A DNA stretch of 20,066 nt, from contig CAYUIJ010000041.1 of the NCBI GenBank assembly GCA_964444735.1, positions 1 through 20,066 of the forward strand, in the 5' to 3' direction. A model generated the notes under the pieces. It made no database searches. It saw nothing but the letters and a program-made list of their open reading frames with translations, and was not told where the DNA came from. Shown one piece after another: positions 8,507 through 16,212 of the stretch (position 1 is the stretch's first letter; each line of letters opens with the position of its first letter). The DNA comes from Phocaeicola_A sp964444735 (lineage in GTDB: Bacteria; Bacteroidota; Bacteroidia; Bacteroidales; Bacteroidaceae). Position numbers and translations under genes: made by a program.

Positions 8507-9376
8507 TTAACTTCGCTTTGCAAATAAACTCAATAAGGATTTTACATAATCCTGATCTGTTCTAATTGAGACTGAATCAACATTGCTCTTTGAAAAAGTC
8601 TCGTACAAAACAGCCTGTTTCTCCGTCCACCAGTCATGATGCGCTTTACGTAAAGCCTTCGAAGAAGTATCTATATATTGCATATGTCCGGTTTCCGCGT
8701 CACATACTTTCATCAGGCCTATATCGGGCAGTTCTTCTATACGCCGGTCATATACTTGAATAGCCGCAATATCGTGCTTCCTATTGGCAATAGTCAGTGC
8801 ATTACGAAAATCACTCTGCGTTATAAAGTCACTCATAATAAACGCGGCGCAACGTTTTTTCAATACATGGGTCAGATACTCAATAGCCATCTCTATATCT
8901 GTTTTCGTGCTTTTCGGACGGAAGTCAATCAATTCCCGGATAATATAAAGAATATGTTTACGTCCTTTTTTAGGAGGTATAAATTTCTCAATCTTATCTG
9001 AAAAAAATATCACTCCAATCTTATCGTTGTTCTGAATGGCCGAAAACGCCAAAGTTGCCGCAATCTCCGTCACCATTTCACGTTTCAGTTGTCTAACCGT
9101 ACCAAAATCCAGGCTTCCAGAGACATCAACCAATAACATTGCTGTCAACTCACGCTCTTCCTCAAAAACCTTTATAAACGGCTTATGAAAACGAGCGGTT
9201 ACATTCCAGTCTATATCACGTACATCATCGCCATATTGATACTCGCGAACTTCCGAGAAAGCCATACCCCTGCCCTTGAATGCCGAATGATACTGCCCTG
9301 CGAAAATATTACTGGAAAGTCCGCGCGTTTTTATTTCAATCTGGCGGACCTTTTTCAAAAGCTCGCTTGTTTCCAT
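8507..9376 (-). CDS. DUF58 domain protein (VWA-like) of the Bat operon
   Basis: This is a 289-residue protein without signal peptide or membrane segment, so it is cytoplasmic. The DUF58 signature is plain: AFSEVREYQYGDDVRDIDWN (about 39-58) followed by RFHKPFIKVFEEERE. A VWA-like fold follows, with the metal site DVSGS (Asp84) and SDFITQSDF further on. DUF58 proteins are almost always encoded next to a MoxR ATPase and membrane VWA proteins and are thought to be handed to, or remodelled by, the ATPase. The gene lies 10 bases after moxR, and its stop is next to the following start. The family identification is secure; the exact function is not known. Confidence 0.9.
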   Translation of the reverse strand: METSELLKKVRQIEIKTRGLSSNIFAGQYHSAFKGRGMAFSEVREYQYGDDVRDIDWNVTARFHKPFIKVFEEERELTAMLLVDVSGSLDFGTVRQLKREMVTEIAATLAFSAIQNNDKIGVIFFSDKIEKFIPPKKGRKHILYIIRELIDFRPKSTKTDIEMAIEYLTHVLKKRCAAFIMSDFITQSDFRNALTIANRKHDIAAIQVYDRRIEELPDIGLMKVCDAETGHMQYIDTSSKALRKAHHDWWTEKQAVLYETFSKSNVDSVSIRTDQDYVKSLLSLFAKRS

Positions 9377-9386
9377 ATATTCCAGC

Positions 9387-10382
9387 TTAGGGCACTTCTA
9401 CCCGGTTCAATACCTTACTAACGATCTCATCAGAGGTAACATTGCCTGCTTCTGCCTCATAAGTCAATCCGATACGATGACGCAATACGTCATGAGCCAC
9501 GGCGCGAACATCTTCAGGTATAACATAGCCCCTGCGTTTGATAAAGGCATAAGTGCGCGCCGCCAAGGCCATGTTAATAGACGCACGGGGGGATCCTCCG
9601 AATTCAATTAAATCTTTTAATTCTTTCAAATCATATTTATCCGGATAACGAGTCGCAAAGACAATATCCGTTATGTACTGCTCGATTTTTTCATCCATAT
9701 AGACTTGACGTACCACCTTGCGTGCTTCAAGTATATCCTCACTGCGCAATATAGGGCGAACGTCTTTTTCCTCGCCAGATATGTTTTGACGGATGATTTT
9801 CTTTTCCTCTTCCAACTTCGGATAGTCAATGATTACCTTCAACATAAAACGGTCGACCTGTGCCTCTGGCAATGAATATGTTCCTTCCTGCTCTATCGGG
9901 TTTTGGGTTGCAAGCACCAAGAATGGCTCGGGAAGCTTAAATGTATCTTTTCCCAATGTTACCTGACATTCCTGCATAGCCTCCAACAATGCGCTCTGAA
10001 CCTTTGCAGGAGCACGGTTAATCTCATCTGCCAATACAAAATTGGCAAATATCGGGCCTTTATTGACTAAAAAACGTTCCTCTTTCTGGCTGTAAATCAT
10101 GGTGCCTACCACATCGGCAGGCAGTAAATCCGGGGTAAACTGTATGCGGCTATACCGGGCTTCAATCAACGATGCCAATGTTTTAATCGCCAATGTTTTA
10201 GCTAATCCGGGAACTCCTTCCAGCAATATATGTCCGTCTGACAATAAACCAATTAACAATGACTCTATCAAATGTTTTTGCCCCACAATAACCTGATTCA
10301 TTCCTGCAATCAAGTTCGTTACAAACGCACTTTGTTTTTCTATCCGTTCATTCAGTTCACGAATATCAATTGCTTCTGTCAT
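9387..10382 (-). CDS. moxR: MoxR-family AAA+ ATPase
   Basis: This is a 331-residue AAA+ ATPase with no membrane segment. Walker A is GVPGLAKT (residues 56-63), Walker B is VLADE (116-120), sensor 1 lies in ATQNP (158-162), and the MoxR block LPEAQVDRFMLKV is at 171-183. SPRASI further on is the usual sensor 2 region. MoxR ATPases act as chaperones that remodel or load metal on VWA-domain proteins; its likely clients here are the DUF58 protein, BatA and BatB. It is the first gene of the operon and has a good promoter 54-85 bases upstream of its start. The length is typical for the family. Confidence 0.93.
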   Translation of the reverse strand: MTEAIDIRELNERIEKQSAFVTNLIAGMNQVIVGQKHLIESLLIGLLSDGHILLEGVPGLAKTLAIKTLASLIEARYSRIQFTPDLLPADVVGTMIYSQKEERFLVNKGPIFANFVLADEINRAPAKVQSALLEAMQECQVTLGKDTFKLPEPFLVLATQNPIEQEGTYSLPEAQVDRFMLKVIIDYPKLEEEKKIIRQNISGEEKDVRPILRSEDILEARKVVRQVYMDEKIEQYITDIVFATRYPDKYDLKELKDLIEFGGSPRASINMALAARTYAFIKRRGYVIPEDVRAVAHDVLRHRIGLTYEAEAGNVTSDEIVSKVLNRVEVP

Positions 10383-10435
10383 AGCTTTTTAACGTTTATT
10401 TTTTACAATCTGTATTGTTTTCTCATTTTGATTGT

Positions 10436-10467
10436 CAAAAGTAAAATTTATAATTAACAGTAACAAC
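10436..10467 (-). promoter_or_regulatory. Bacteroides-type promoter for the Bat operon
   Basis: On the minus strand TACTTTTG (10443-10436) matches the -7 consensus TAnnTTTG exactly. GTTG (10467-10464), one base off the -33 consensus TTTG, lies 20 bases further upstream. The expected start of transcription is near 10430, giving a leader of about 50 bases before moxR. Confidence 0.6.
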
Positions 10468-10760
10468 TAAATTTTACTAAAAAAGATTCTAAATATTATA
10501 TTTTAAATGTATTTACAATAACATTGCCATATAGCAAGAAAGCAGTTGCTGTCTTATTGGGAATATCAAGAACAATCTGTTTATCTATTTATATCAGAAT
10601 CTCGTCTGCAACTATTATGCCTTTATTAAAGCAGAGTCATAAGAGAGCGGCAAATAATCCATCTCGTCAATAATATCCATACTTTTACATAATTTAGTGT
10701 AAAGCGCAGCTTATAATATCCAAAACCGGAATCCGTCATCAGAATCATGTAAATTCAGTC

Positions 10761-10790
10761 AAAAAAACGCATTTTAGATCCTGAAAGCGT
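10761..10790 (-). terminator. possible weak terminator after rimO
   Basis: On the minus strand ACGC plus TTT pair with AAA plus GCGT around a nine-base loop, with one bulged base, followed by TTTTTT. It lies about 106 bases after the rimO stop. The stem is short, so this is only a candidate end for the ftsY-rimO transcript. Confidence 0.4.
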
Positions 10791-10896
10791 GCCAATTTGT
10801 ATAGATTGTCCATTGTCAGTATTCATGCAATTCTCTCTCAATAAACATAAAGCAATAAGACAATCACCTGTCATTGCCATATTTTTCAAGAACTTT

Positions 10897-12195
10897 CTAC
10901 ACTACAGAGGCATATAAATCATAGTCATCGGCAGAAGTGACTCGTACCTGATAAAAAAAACCTGTCTCCAATTCTTTCTCGGCACATGAAATTAAGACTT
11001 CAGGATCTACCTCCGGAGAGTCAAATTCCGTTCTTCCTACATAATAGTCACCTTCCACTCTGTCAATTATGACTTTCATCGTCTTGCCTACTTTAGCGGC
11101 GCCCAATTCGGCAGAAATGTCTTCCTGTATGGCCATCAGCTCATCCAGACGATTTTGTTTGACAGCTTCCGGAATGTCATCCCTGTAATGTTCCGCTGCA
11201 TATGTCCCCTCTTCTTCAGAATACATAAACGCTCCCATCCTGTCGAATTTCACGGTGCGGACAAACTCTTTCAATTCTTCAAAATCCTGTTCCGTCTCAC
11301 CAGGGAAACCGACCATTAAGGTTGTACGCAAATGGATTCCCGGGACTTCCTTTCTAAATTTCTCAATCAGCGCATATATCTGTTCTTTAGTCACAGAACG
11401 ACGCATCTTTGCCAACACGCCTGTACTGATATGCTGCAATGCAATGTCCATATACTTGCATACATTGTCATTCTCCCGCATCACCTTGAATAAAGCTTCC
11501 GGGAAATGAGAAGGATAGGCATAATGAAGACGAATCCATTCCACGCCTTTTATTTCTGCTATCTGTTCTATTAAATCGGCTATTTTCCGTTCTTTATACA
11601 AATCAATACCATAATAGGTCAACTCCTGGGCAATAATCTGAAATTCTTTCACCCCTCGGCTTACCAGCCTTTTCACTTCAGAAACTATATCCTCAACAGG
11701 CCGTGACACATGCGATCCTGTTATGATCGGAATAGCGCAATAAGCACATTTACGATCACATCCTTCCGATATTTTTATATATGCATAATGAGAAGGTGTG
11801 GTAAGATACCGATCCTGTTCATACTCCGAACGGAAATCTTTTCCTAAATCAGCCAACAGCTCTTTCCAATTGAACTTACCGTAAAACTTGTCAACCTGAG
11901 GAATTTCAATCTGAAGTTCTTTCAGATAGCGTTCAGAAAGGCATCCCATCACGTACAATTTACGCAGATGCCCTTTTTCCTTAGCTTCACAAAATTCAAG
12001 AATTGTATTGATTGACTCTTCTTTTGCTTTTCCTATAAAGCCGCATGTATTAATTACGGCAATCTCGCCTTTCGGGTTCACGGCATCATGAGTTACTTTA
12101 TAGCCGTTAGCCTTCAACTGCCTTAACAATTTTTCTGAGTCGACCAGATTTTTAGAGCAGCCTAAAGTTATAACGTCAACTGTATTTTTTTTCAT
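10897..12195 (-). CDS. rimO: ribosomal protein S12 methylthiotransferase RimO
   Basis: This is a 432-residue radical-SAM enzyme that adds a methylthio group to an aspartate of ribosomal protein S12. The N-terminal MTTase domain has its three cluster cysteines (Cys13 in TLGCSKN, Cys51 in NTCGFI, Cys85 in MGCLSER). The radical-SAM cluster motif is EGCDRKCAYCAIP (Cys146, Cys150, Cys153). A TRAM domain forms the C terminus (about 370-432). ITLGCSKNLVDSE at the start and the overall length favour RimO over the tRNA enzyme MiaB. The start ATG overlaps the ftsY stop as ATGA, so the two are translated from one mRNA and probably coupled. Confidence 0.95.
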   Translation of the reverse strand: MKKNTVDVITLGCSKNLVDSEKLLRQLKANGYKVTHDAVNPKGEIAVINTCGFIGKAKEESINTILEFCEAKEKGHLRKLYVMGCLSERYLKELQIEIPQVDKFYGKFNWKELLADLGKDFRSEYEQDRYLTTPSHYAYIKISEGCDRKCAYCAIPIITGSHVSRPVEDIVSEVKRLVSRGVKEFQIIAQELTYYGIDLYKERKIADLIEQIAEIKGVEWIRLHYAYPSHFPEALFKVMRENDNVCKYMDIALQHISTGVLAKMRRSVTKEQIYALIEKFRKEVPGIHLRTTLMVGFPGETEQDFEELKEFVRTVKFDRMGAFMYSEEEGTYAAEHYRDDIPEAVKQNRLDELMAIQEDISAELGAAKVGKTMKVIIDRVEGDYYVGRTEFDSPEVDPEVLISCAEKELETGFFYQVRVTSADDYDLYASVV

Positions 12196-13151
12196 TTATT
12201 TTCTCCGAATAAAGAATCAACGAACTCCATTCTGTTAAACAGTTGCAAGTCTTCCAGGCCTTCGCCCAGTCCGATATATTTCACAGGAATCTTAAACTGG
12301 TCTGATATTCCGATTACAACTCCGCCTTTAGCTGTTCCGTCAAGCTTTGTTATAGCCAGAGAAGTCACTTCTGTGGACAAAGTAAACTGCCTGGCCTGCT
12401 CAAACGCATTCTGGCCTGTAGAGCCATCAAGCACCAGCAATATCTCATCGGGAGCATGAGAAACCACCTTTTTCATCACTCTCTTTATTTTAGTCAGCTC
12501 ATTCATCAGACCTGCTTTATTATGCAGCCTGCCGGCTGTATCAATTAGGACCACATCGGCATTGTTCGCGACAGCCGAACTTAAAGTATCAAAAGCGACA
12601 GACGCGGGATCTGCGCCCGTCTTTTGCTTTATTACAGGAACTCCGACACGCTCCCCCCAAACCGCCAGCTGATCCGCAGCGGCGGCACGAAAGGTATCAG
12701 CTGCTCCTAAGCAGACACTTTTGCCGCCTTTCTTAAATTGATAGGCCAATTTCCCTATAGTGGTAGTTTTACCTGTACCGTTTACCCCCACAACCATTAT
12801 GACATAGGGTTTCTTATTCTCGGGGACATCAAAGTTTGAAGCGTCAACCGCATTGTTTTCAATCAGCAGAGATGCGATTTCTTCTTTCAACAGCCTGTTC
12901 AGTTCTTCTGTGGTGACGTATTTATCTTTTGCCACCCGTTCTTCTATGCGCCTGATTATTTTCAGAGTGGTTTCCACACCAACATCCGAAGTGACTAAAA
13001 CTTCTTCAAGATTGTCAAGGACTTCTTCATCCACTCTCGACTTGCCTGCCACAATGCGTGCTATCTTTGAAATCACGCTTTCTTTTGTCTTTGACAAACC
13101 TTTATCCAAAGTCTCTCTCTTTTCTTTAGAGAAAAAACTAAAAAATCCCAT
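12192..13151 (-). CDS. ftsY: signal recognition particle receptor FtsY
   Basis: This is a 319-residue SRP receptor GTPase, which docks the signal recognition particle with its ribosome at the inner membrane. The N domain (about 1-105) begins MGFFSFFSKE with no long acidic A domain, the compact form. The G domain has GVNGTGKTT (122-130), ADTFRAAAADQL (151-162), DTAGR (204-208) and TKLDGTAKGG (268-277). It shares a transcript with rimO, overlapping it by four bases. A promoter lies about 34-65 bases upstream of the start. Confidence 0.95.
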   Translation of the reverse strand: MGFFSFFSKEKRETLDKGLSKTKESVISKIARIVAGKSRVDEEVLDNLEEVLVTSDVGVETTLKIIRRIEERVAKDKYVTTEELNRLLKEEIASLLIENNAVDASNFDVPENKKPYVIMVVGVNGTGKTTTIGKLAYQFKKGGKSVCLGAADTFRAAAADQLAVWGERVGVPVIKQKTGADPASVAFDTLSSAVANNADVVLIDTAGRLHNKAGLMNELTKIKRVMKKVVSHAPDEILLVLDGSTGQNAFEQARQFTLSTEVTSLAITKLDGTAKGGVVIGISDQFKIPVKYIGLGEGLEDLQLFNRMEFVDSLFGENK

Positions 13152-13184
13152 AGCTGCACATTTAAATAAATAAAATACTTATTG

Positions 13185-13217
13185 CAAAAGTAGCGAAAAT
13201 CAAATTAACGACACAAT
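13185..13217 (-). promoter_or_regulatory. probable promoter for ftsY-rimO
   Basis: On the minus strand TACTTTTG (13192-13185) is an exact -7 box, identical to the one before moxR. ATTG (13217-13214), 21 bases upstream, is a weaker match to the -33 box TTTG. The leader before ftsY would be about 28 bases. Confidence 0.5.
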
Positions 13218-13300
13218 ATGAAAAAAAATTACTGCCATTGCCTTTTTCACAATAAATAACAGGCGCCTGCATACGAGTCTGCACCGACAGTTCAGAGACG

Positions 13301-13341
13301 GAAAAATCCCCTTGTTGTAAACAAGTTACCACAAGAGGATT
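13301..13341 (-). terminator. intrinsic terminator of the lipoprotein gene
   Basis: The arms 13331-13341 and 13305-13315 form an 11-pair stem (AATCCTCTTGT with ACAAGGGGATT on the minus strand). One G-U pair exists only on the minus strand. TTTTT follows. It lies 22 bases after the lipoprotein stop. Confidence 0.85.
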
Positions 13342-13362
13342 CCTGCTATATGCAATTATCTG

Positions 13363-14664
13363 TCAGTTTATCACTATCAGGCCGGTTATCCTTTCGCCGT
13401 TTTCGGCCACTTTGACGATTTTAACCTCGTCATTCTCGTTGATGATGCCGATAACATCCGCACCGTCAGAATCTCTGGTACCCGTGAACGAGATGTCAGG
13501 ACTTTCAGGACTCATGGAAAGTGTCTGTATCTTATAATCCTCCACGCGGAATTCAGACCTTTGGTAATCTTTCATTGCCGTCTTGATGAAGGTGCGATCC
13601 GACCACCTATAAAAATACCATGCCTTGCTTGTAATTCTATTATTATGGAGATCATAAAAATCGGGATTAATATAGAAGACATCATCGTCAGGATATTCCT
13701 GCACATAGTCCTGCAGATAGGGAGGAATATCCACCATGGTGCATTTCTCACCGTTGAACTCAAATGCTGCAACATATATATCATAACTCACCCCATAACG
13801 GTATAGATATAAGAGCACGGCGTTATGCACGTGATTCACTGCCATCACTTTGGGATAGCAATGTTCGGGTATCTGTATCTGGCAAATTACTTTTTCCACA
13901 ACACTGCCTTTGCCGGATGTCTCATATTTGATTATCGAATCTCCCCGCACGGAATAAAGATTGCCGTCAAGAATGAAACACATGACATCTTGAACCGAAA
14001 CATCCGGACACACTATTTCTTCCTGTCTATAAATATAAATATTATCATTGAACCCAAGGGGTTCGTATATGAAAATAAAACCGTCGCCTATTACCTCAAA
14101 ATCCTGCCGCATAAAATTAAAATCGTATGACGATATCAGCTCCATGGTGAAGTCGGTAACATTTAATTTGTAGAACCCTGCCGGCCCATCGCCGACCGAT
14201 GTATAAAAATAAAGATTTCCTTGATTGTCTTCTTTTGGATATAGATCCAGTTTACATTTGTACATCTTTCCCGTCTGCATATCTACAAAAGAACAATAAT
14301 CGGAAAATGCCACGTGGCCCATGTCTGGGTCTGGTTTCGGCAGCAAATCAGACACATCAGAGAAACGCGATACTACCCGCAAAACACGGTCACTCAATTT
14401 TTCCAGAACAAATCCGATATTGTGGTCCTGCCCGTCCTCGCCTTTGATGACCAGCCTGGATTCGTTTCCGTTGACATCCAGCTTGAAATAATCACCTTCC
14501 TCGCCTTTTTGATAAATAAACTTGGCATCGCTGACATTCAGGCTCGAAAGGTATCTGTAGCCTTCTTCATAGTCTATATCACCGTTACCGCCAGTGCCTT
14601 CGTTGTCTTCACTACATGCGGTCATCAAAGCCGCCGCACCGAGCATTAATAAAAACCTCTTCAT
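13363..14664 (-). CDS. unrecognised lipoprotein, probably cell envelope
   Basis: This 433-residue protein starts with a lipoprotein signal peptide (MKRFLLMLGAAALMTAC), with Cys17 as the lipidation site. The cysteine is followed by SEDNEGTGG, an acidic stretch that resembles the Bacteroidetes signal for export of lipoproteins to the cell surface. The remainder is rich in aromatic, Asp and Gly residues. Short strand-like repeats such as YFKLDVNGNESRLVIKG and FYKLNVTDFTMELISSYDF suggest a beta-propeller or similar all-beta fold, though I cannot assign a family. It stands alone between a promoter or RNA region upstream and a clear terminator downstream. The mRNA may have a long structured leader starting near 14940. 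Function unknown. Confidence 0.8.
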   Translation of the reverse strand: MKRFLLMLGAAALMTACSEDNEGTGGNGDIDYEEGYRYLSSLNVSDAKFIYQKGEEGDYFKLDVNGNESRLVIKGEDGQDHNIGFVLEKLSDRVLRVVSRFSDVSDLLPKPDPDMGHVAFSDYCSFVDMQTGKMYKCKLDLYPKEDNQGNLYFYTSVGDGPAGFYKLNVTDFTMELISSYDFNFMRQDFEVIGDGFIFIYEPLGFNDNIYIYRQEEIVCPDVSVQDVMCFILDGNLYSVRGDSIIKYETSGKGSVVEKVICQIQIPEHCYPKVMAVNHVHNAVLLYLYRYGVSYDIYVAAFEFNGEKCTMVDIPPYLQDYVQEYPDDDVFYINPDFYDLHNNRITSKAWYFYRWSDRTFIKTAMKDYQRSEFRVEDYKIQTLSMSPESPDISFTGTRDSDGADVIGIINENDEVKIVKVAENGERITGLIVIN

Positions 14665-14686
14665 CGTATGGTCGCTTTTATTTTTT

Positions 14687-14702
14687 GGCCCCCCCGGGGG
14701 CC
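14687..14702. repeat. GC-only inverted repeat in the lipoprotein leader
   Basis: Sixteen bases consist only of G and C: GG, seven C, five G, CC. They can form a short stable hairpin of six pairs with a four-base loop. The element ends 22 bases before the lipoprotein start codon and stands out in this AT-rich sequence. No T run follows it on the minus strand, so it is not an ordinary terminator for that strand. Confidence 0.6.
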
Positions 14703-14728
14703 GGAGTGTGGGGGTTATAATGGTGAAA

Positions 14729-14940
14729 GCGTGAGGACTGCCAACTTATTTCAACCGATAGGCGTCTGGAAGTGCCGTGAACTAAAACAAGCAACAGTCT
14801 CTCACGCCATATTGCATGACGTAAGAGAGATGCCAACTCATTCTCGTTCACCTTTTAGTTTTCCAGACTTTACCGGTGAGAATCAGTTAAACGTTTTCTG
14901 TAAAAATCTATTCCGCAATGTCTCGCACCCGTCTCAAGTG
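14729..14940 (-). ncRNA. candidate 6S-like RNA (or long structured leader)
   Basis: The minus-strand transcript expected from the promoter at 14946-14975 can fold into one long interrupted rod of about 205 bases. From the outside in, the pairs are: 14915-14928 with 14731-14741 (ends), 14878-14888 with 14743-14752, 14871-14877 with 14754-14760, 14861-14868 with 14764-14771 (eight perfect pairs), 14846-14851 with 14777-14782, and 14820-14828 with 14798-14806 (tip hairpin, 13-base loop). The centres of the inner five helices agree within about three bases. Several pairs are G-U only on the minus strand, which supports that strand. A large open bubble lies below the tip. Closed ends, a central bubble and about 200 bases are the architecture of 6S RNA, which binds RNA polymerase; the Bacteroidales-1 motif is another candidate. 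There is no T-run terminator directly after it, so a leader of the lipoprotein mRNA is also possible. Confidence 0.55.
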
Positions 14941-14945
14941 CTCTG

Positions 14946-14975
14946 CAAAGATATGAAATTCAATCGGCATTCAAA
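14946..14975 (-). promoter_or_regulatory. Bacteroides-type promoter, both boxes exact
   Basis: On the minus strand TTTG (14975-14972) and TATCTTTG (14953-14946) both match the -33 and -7 consensus exactly, 18 bases apart. Transcription should start near 14940, right at the 5' end of the structured RNA region. It could serve that RNA, the lipoprotein gene, or both. Confidence 0.6.
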
Positions 14976-15169
14976 AGAAAACGCTTCAAAAATCGCATGC
15001 TGGAAAATTAATGTCTGTAAAAAAAGAAAAAGTGAAAAACAAAGATTTTTCTGATAAGGCAAACTGTAAATGCCTATGCAATGACTAAAATAATCGCAGT
15101 TTAAAGACAAAACAGCAACAGTCTGAAAACATATCATTAAGAAAATTTTTCCAATATGCTTTTATTTGG

Positions 15170-15201
15170 ATTGCTTTTTTGAAAGCATATTTATATATTT
15201 G
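15170..15201 (+). promoter_or_regulatory. probable promoter for the dapF-dapL transcript
   Basis: TATATTTG (15194-15201) is an exact -7 box, with ATTG (15170-15173) 20 bases upstream as a weaker -33 box. Transcription would start near 15208, about 20 bases before the small ORF and 190 before dapF. The stretch 14976-15169, between this and the divergent promoter, holds nothing else that I recognise. Confidence 0.5.
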
Positions 15202-15229
15202 CAGACAATTAGACATTGATAATACCTAT

Positions 15230-15385
15230 ATGCAAATAAAAAGGCTAAATGAGGGAAAAGATTGCGTTTTGTCAAAGAATCATATTCAGGTTTTACGTGC
15301 GGAACCGCGCGTATATTCAATATTTAAACGGCAAACGCCTGAATTGAGAAAATACATAAGAATGCTTACTAAAGGTTATACATGA
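15230..15385 (+). CDS. possible 51-residue basic protein upstream of dapF
   Basis: An ATG at 15230 opens a 51-codon frame (MQIKRLNEGKDCVLSKN at the start, LRKYIRMLTKGYT at the end) that is rich in Lys and Arg. It begins about 22 bases after the predicted start of transcription. Its stop overlaps an ATG (ATGA at 15382-15385) that opens a six-codon frame, whose TGA in turn overlaps the dapF start (ATGA at 15399-15402). This chain would let ribosomes pass to dapF. I do not recognise the protein. It may be a leader ORF, a real small protein or chance. The same frame is open further upstream, but that part precedes the expected start of transcription. Confidence 0.35.
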   Translation: MQIKRLNEGKDCVLSKNHIQVLRAEPRVYSIFKRQTPELRKYIRMLTKGYT

Positions 15386-15398
15386 ACGACAATATCCT

Positions 15399-16199
15399 AT
15401 GAAAATTAAATTCACAAAAATGCATGGCGCCGGTAATGACTATATATATGTCAATGCACAGCGTTATCCTATAGAAAATCCTGAACGTTTGGCCAGAGAA
15501 TGGAGCCGTCGTCATACAGGGATAGGTTCAGACGGGCTCGTACTCATTTGTCCGTCAGACAAAGGCGATTTCAAGATGCGCATTTTTAATGCCGACGGCT
15601 CGGAGGCATATATGTGCGGTAATGCAAGCCGGTGCGTCGGTAAGTATCTGTATGAAGAAGGACTTGCCGGTAAAAAGGATATCAGCTTGGAGACCTTGTC
15701 CGGTATCAAGATATTGCACCTGCATGTAAACGATAAAGATATGGTGGAAACGGTAACCGTAGACATGGGAATCCCTTCAGACATTCATAGCGTATCTTTA
15801 GGAGAGGGATATATTTCACAAAAAGGAATTTCCGTATCAATGGGCAACCCTCACTTAGTCATATTTGTTGATAGCATTGATGGCATAAACCTGAACGAAG
15901 CAGGTCCTGCTTTGGAAAGCCATCCATTGTTCCCCGACAGGGTAAACGCCGAGTTTGCTCAGATACTCTCTAAAAATAAAATCAGAATGCGGGTATGGGA
16001 ACGTGGCTCCGGCATAACCCAGGCGTGCGGAACCGGAGCCTGTGCCGCCGCCGTGGCTGCAATCCATACCGGCCTGTGTGAAAAAAGCATATCTGTCATC
16101 ATGGACGGAGGCAGTCTTGATATCGAATGGAGTGCAGATAGACATATCTATATGACAGGAACTGCTACAAAAGTCTTTGATGGTGAAATCTCAATATAA
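15399..16199 (+). CDS. dapF: diaminopimelate epimerase
   Basis: This is a 266-residue cofactor-free epimerase that converts LL- to meso-diaminopimelate, the precursor of lysine and of peptidoglycan cross-links. It opens with FTKMHGAGNDYIYV. The two catalytic cysteines are present: Cys73 in YMCGNASRC and Cys210 in QACGTGACAAAVA. GIGSDGLV and MGNPHLVIF are further conserved parts. The length is normal. dapL follows after 13 bases, so the two enzymes of consecutive steps are made together. A small upstream ORF and a six-codon frame overlap its start region. Confidence 0.96.
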   Translation: MKIKFTKMHGAGNDYIYVNAQRYPIENPERLAREWSRRHTGIGSDGLVLICPSDKGDFKMRIFNADGSEAYMCGNASRCVGKYLYEEGLAGKKDISLETLSGIKILHLHVNDKDMVETVTVDMGIPSDIHSVSLGEGYISQKGISVSMGNPHLVIFVDSIDGINLNEAGPALESHPLFPDRVNAEFAQILSKNKIRMRVWERGSGITQACGTGACAAAVAAIHTGLCEKSISVIMDGGSLDIEWSADRHIYMTGTATKVFDGEISI

Positions 16200-16212
16200 A
16201 AATTTTTAATTT

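Larger units (their letters stand above)
10383..10896. other. 514-base intergenic region between moxR and rimO
   Basis: This AT-rich stretch separates two minus-strand genes. The right part holds a possible terminator (10761-10790), the left part the Bat promoter (10436-10467). Between them the minus strand is open from 10710 to a stop at 10615 with a protein-like translation that includes MDIIDEMDYLPLSYDSALIK. No start or ribosome site makes it convincing; it might be a decayed gene fragment. I see no RNA gene here. Confidence 0.5.

Noticed and set aside
14668..15054. Plus-strand 128-codon ORF
   Set aside because: It lies antisense to the structured RNA candidate and its promoter, and its translation is odd (a proline and glycine rich start made from the GC run, a lysine-rich end). 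No ribosome site or family likeness.
15179..15229. Upstream extension of the small ORF before dapF, starting at TTG
   Set aside because: This part overlaps the predicted promoter and start of transcription, so the ATG at 15230 is more likely if the ORF is real.
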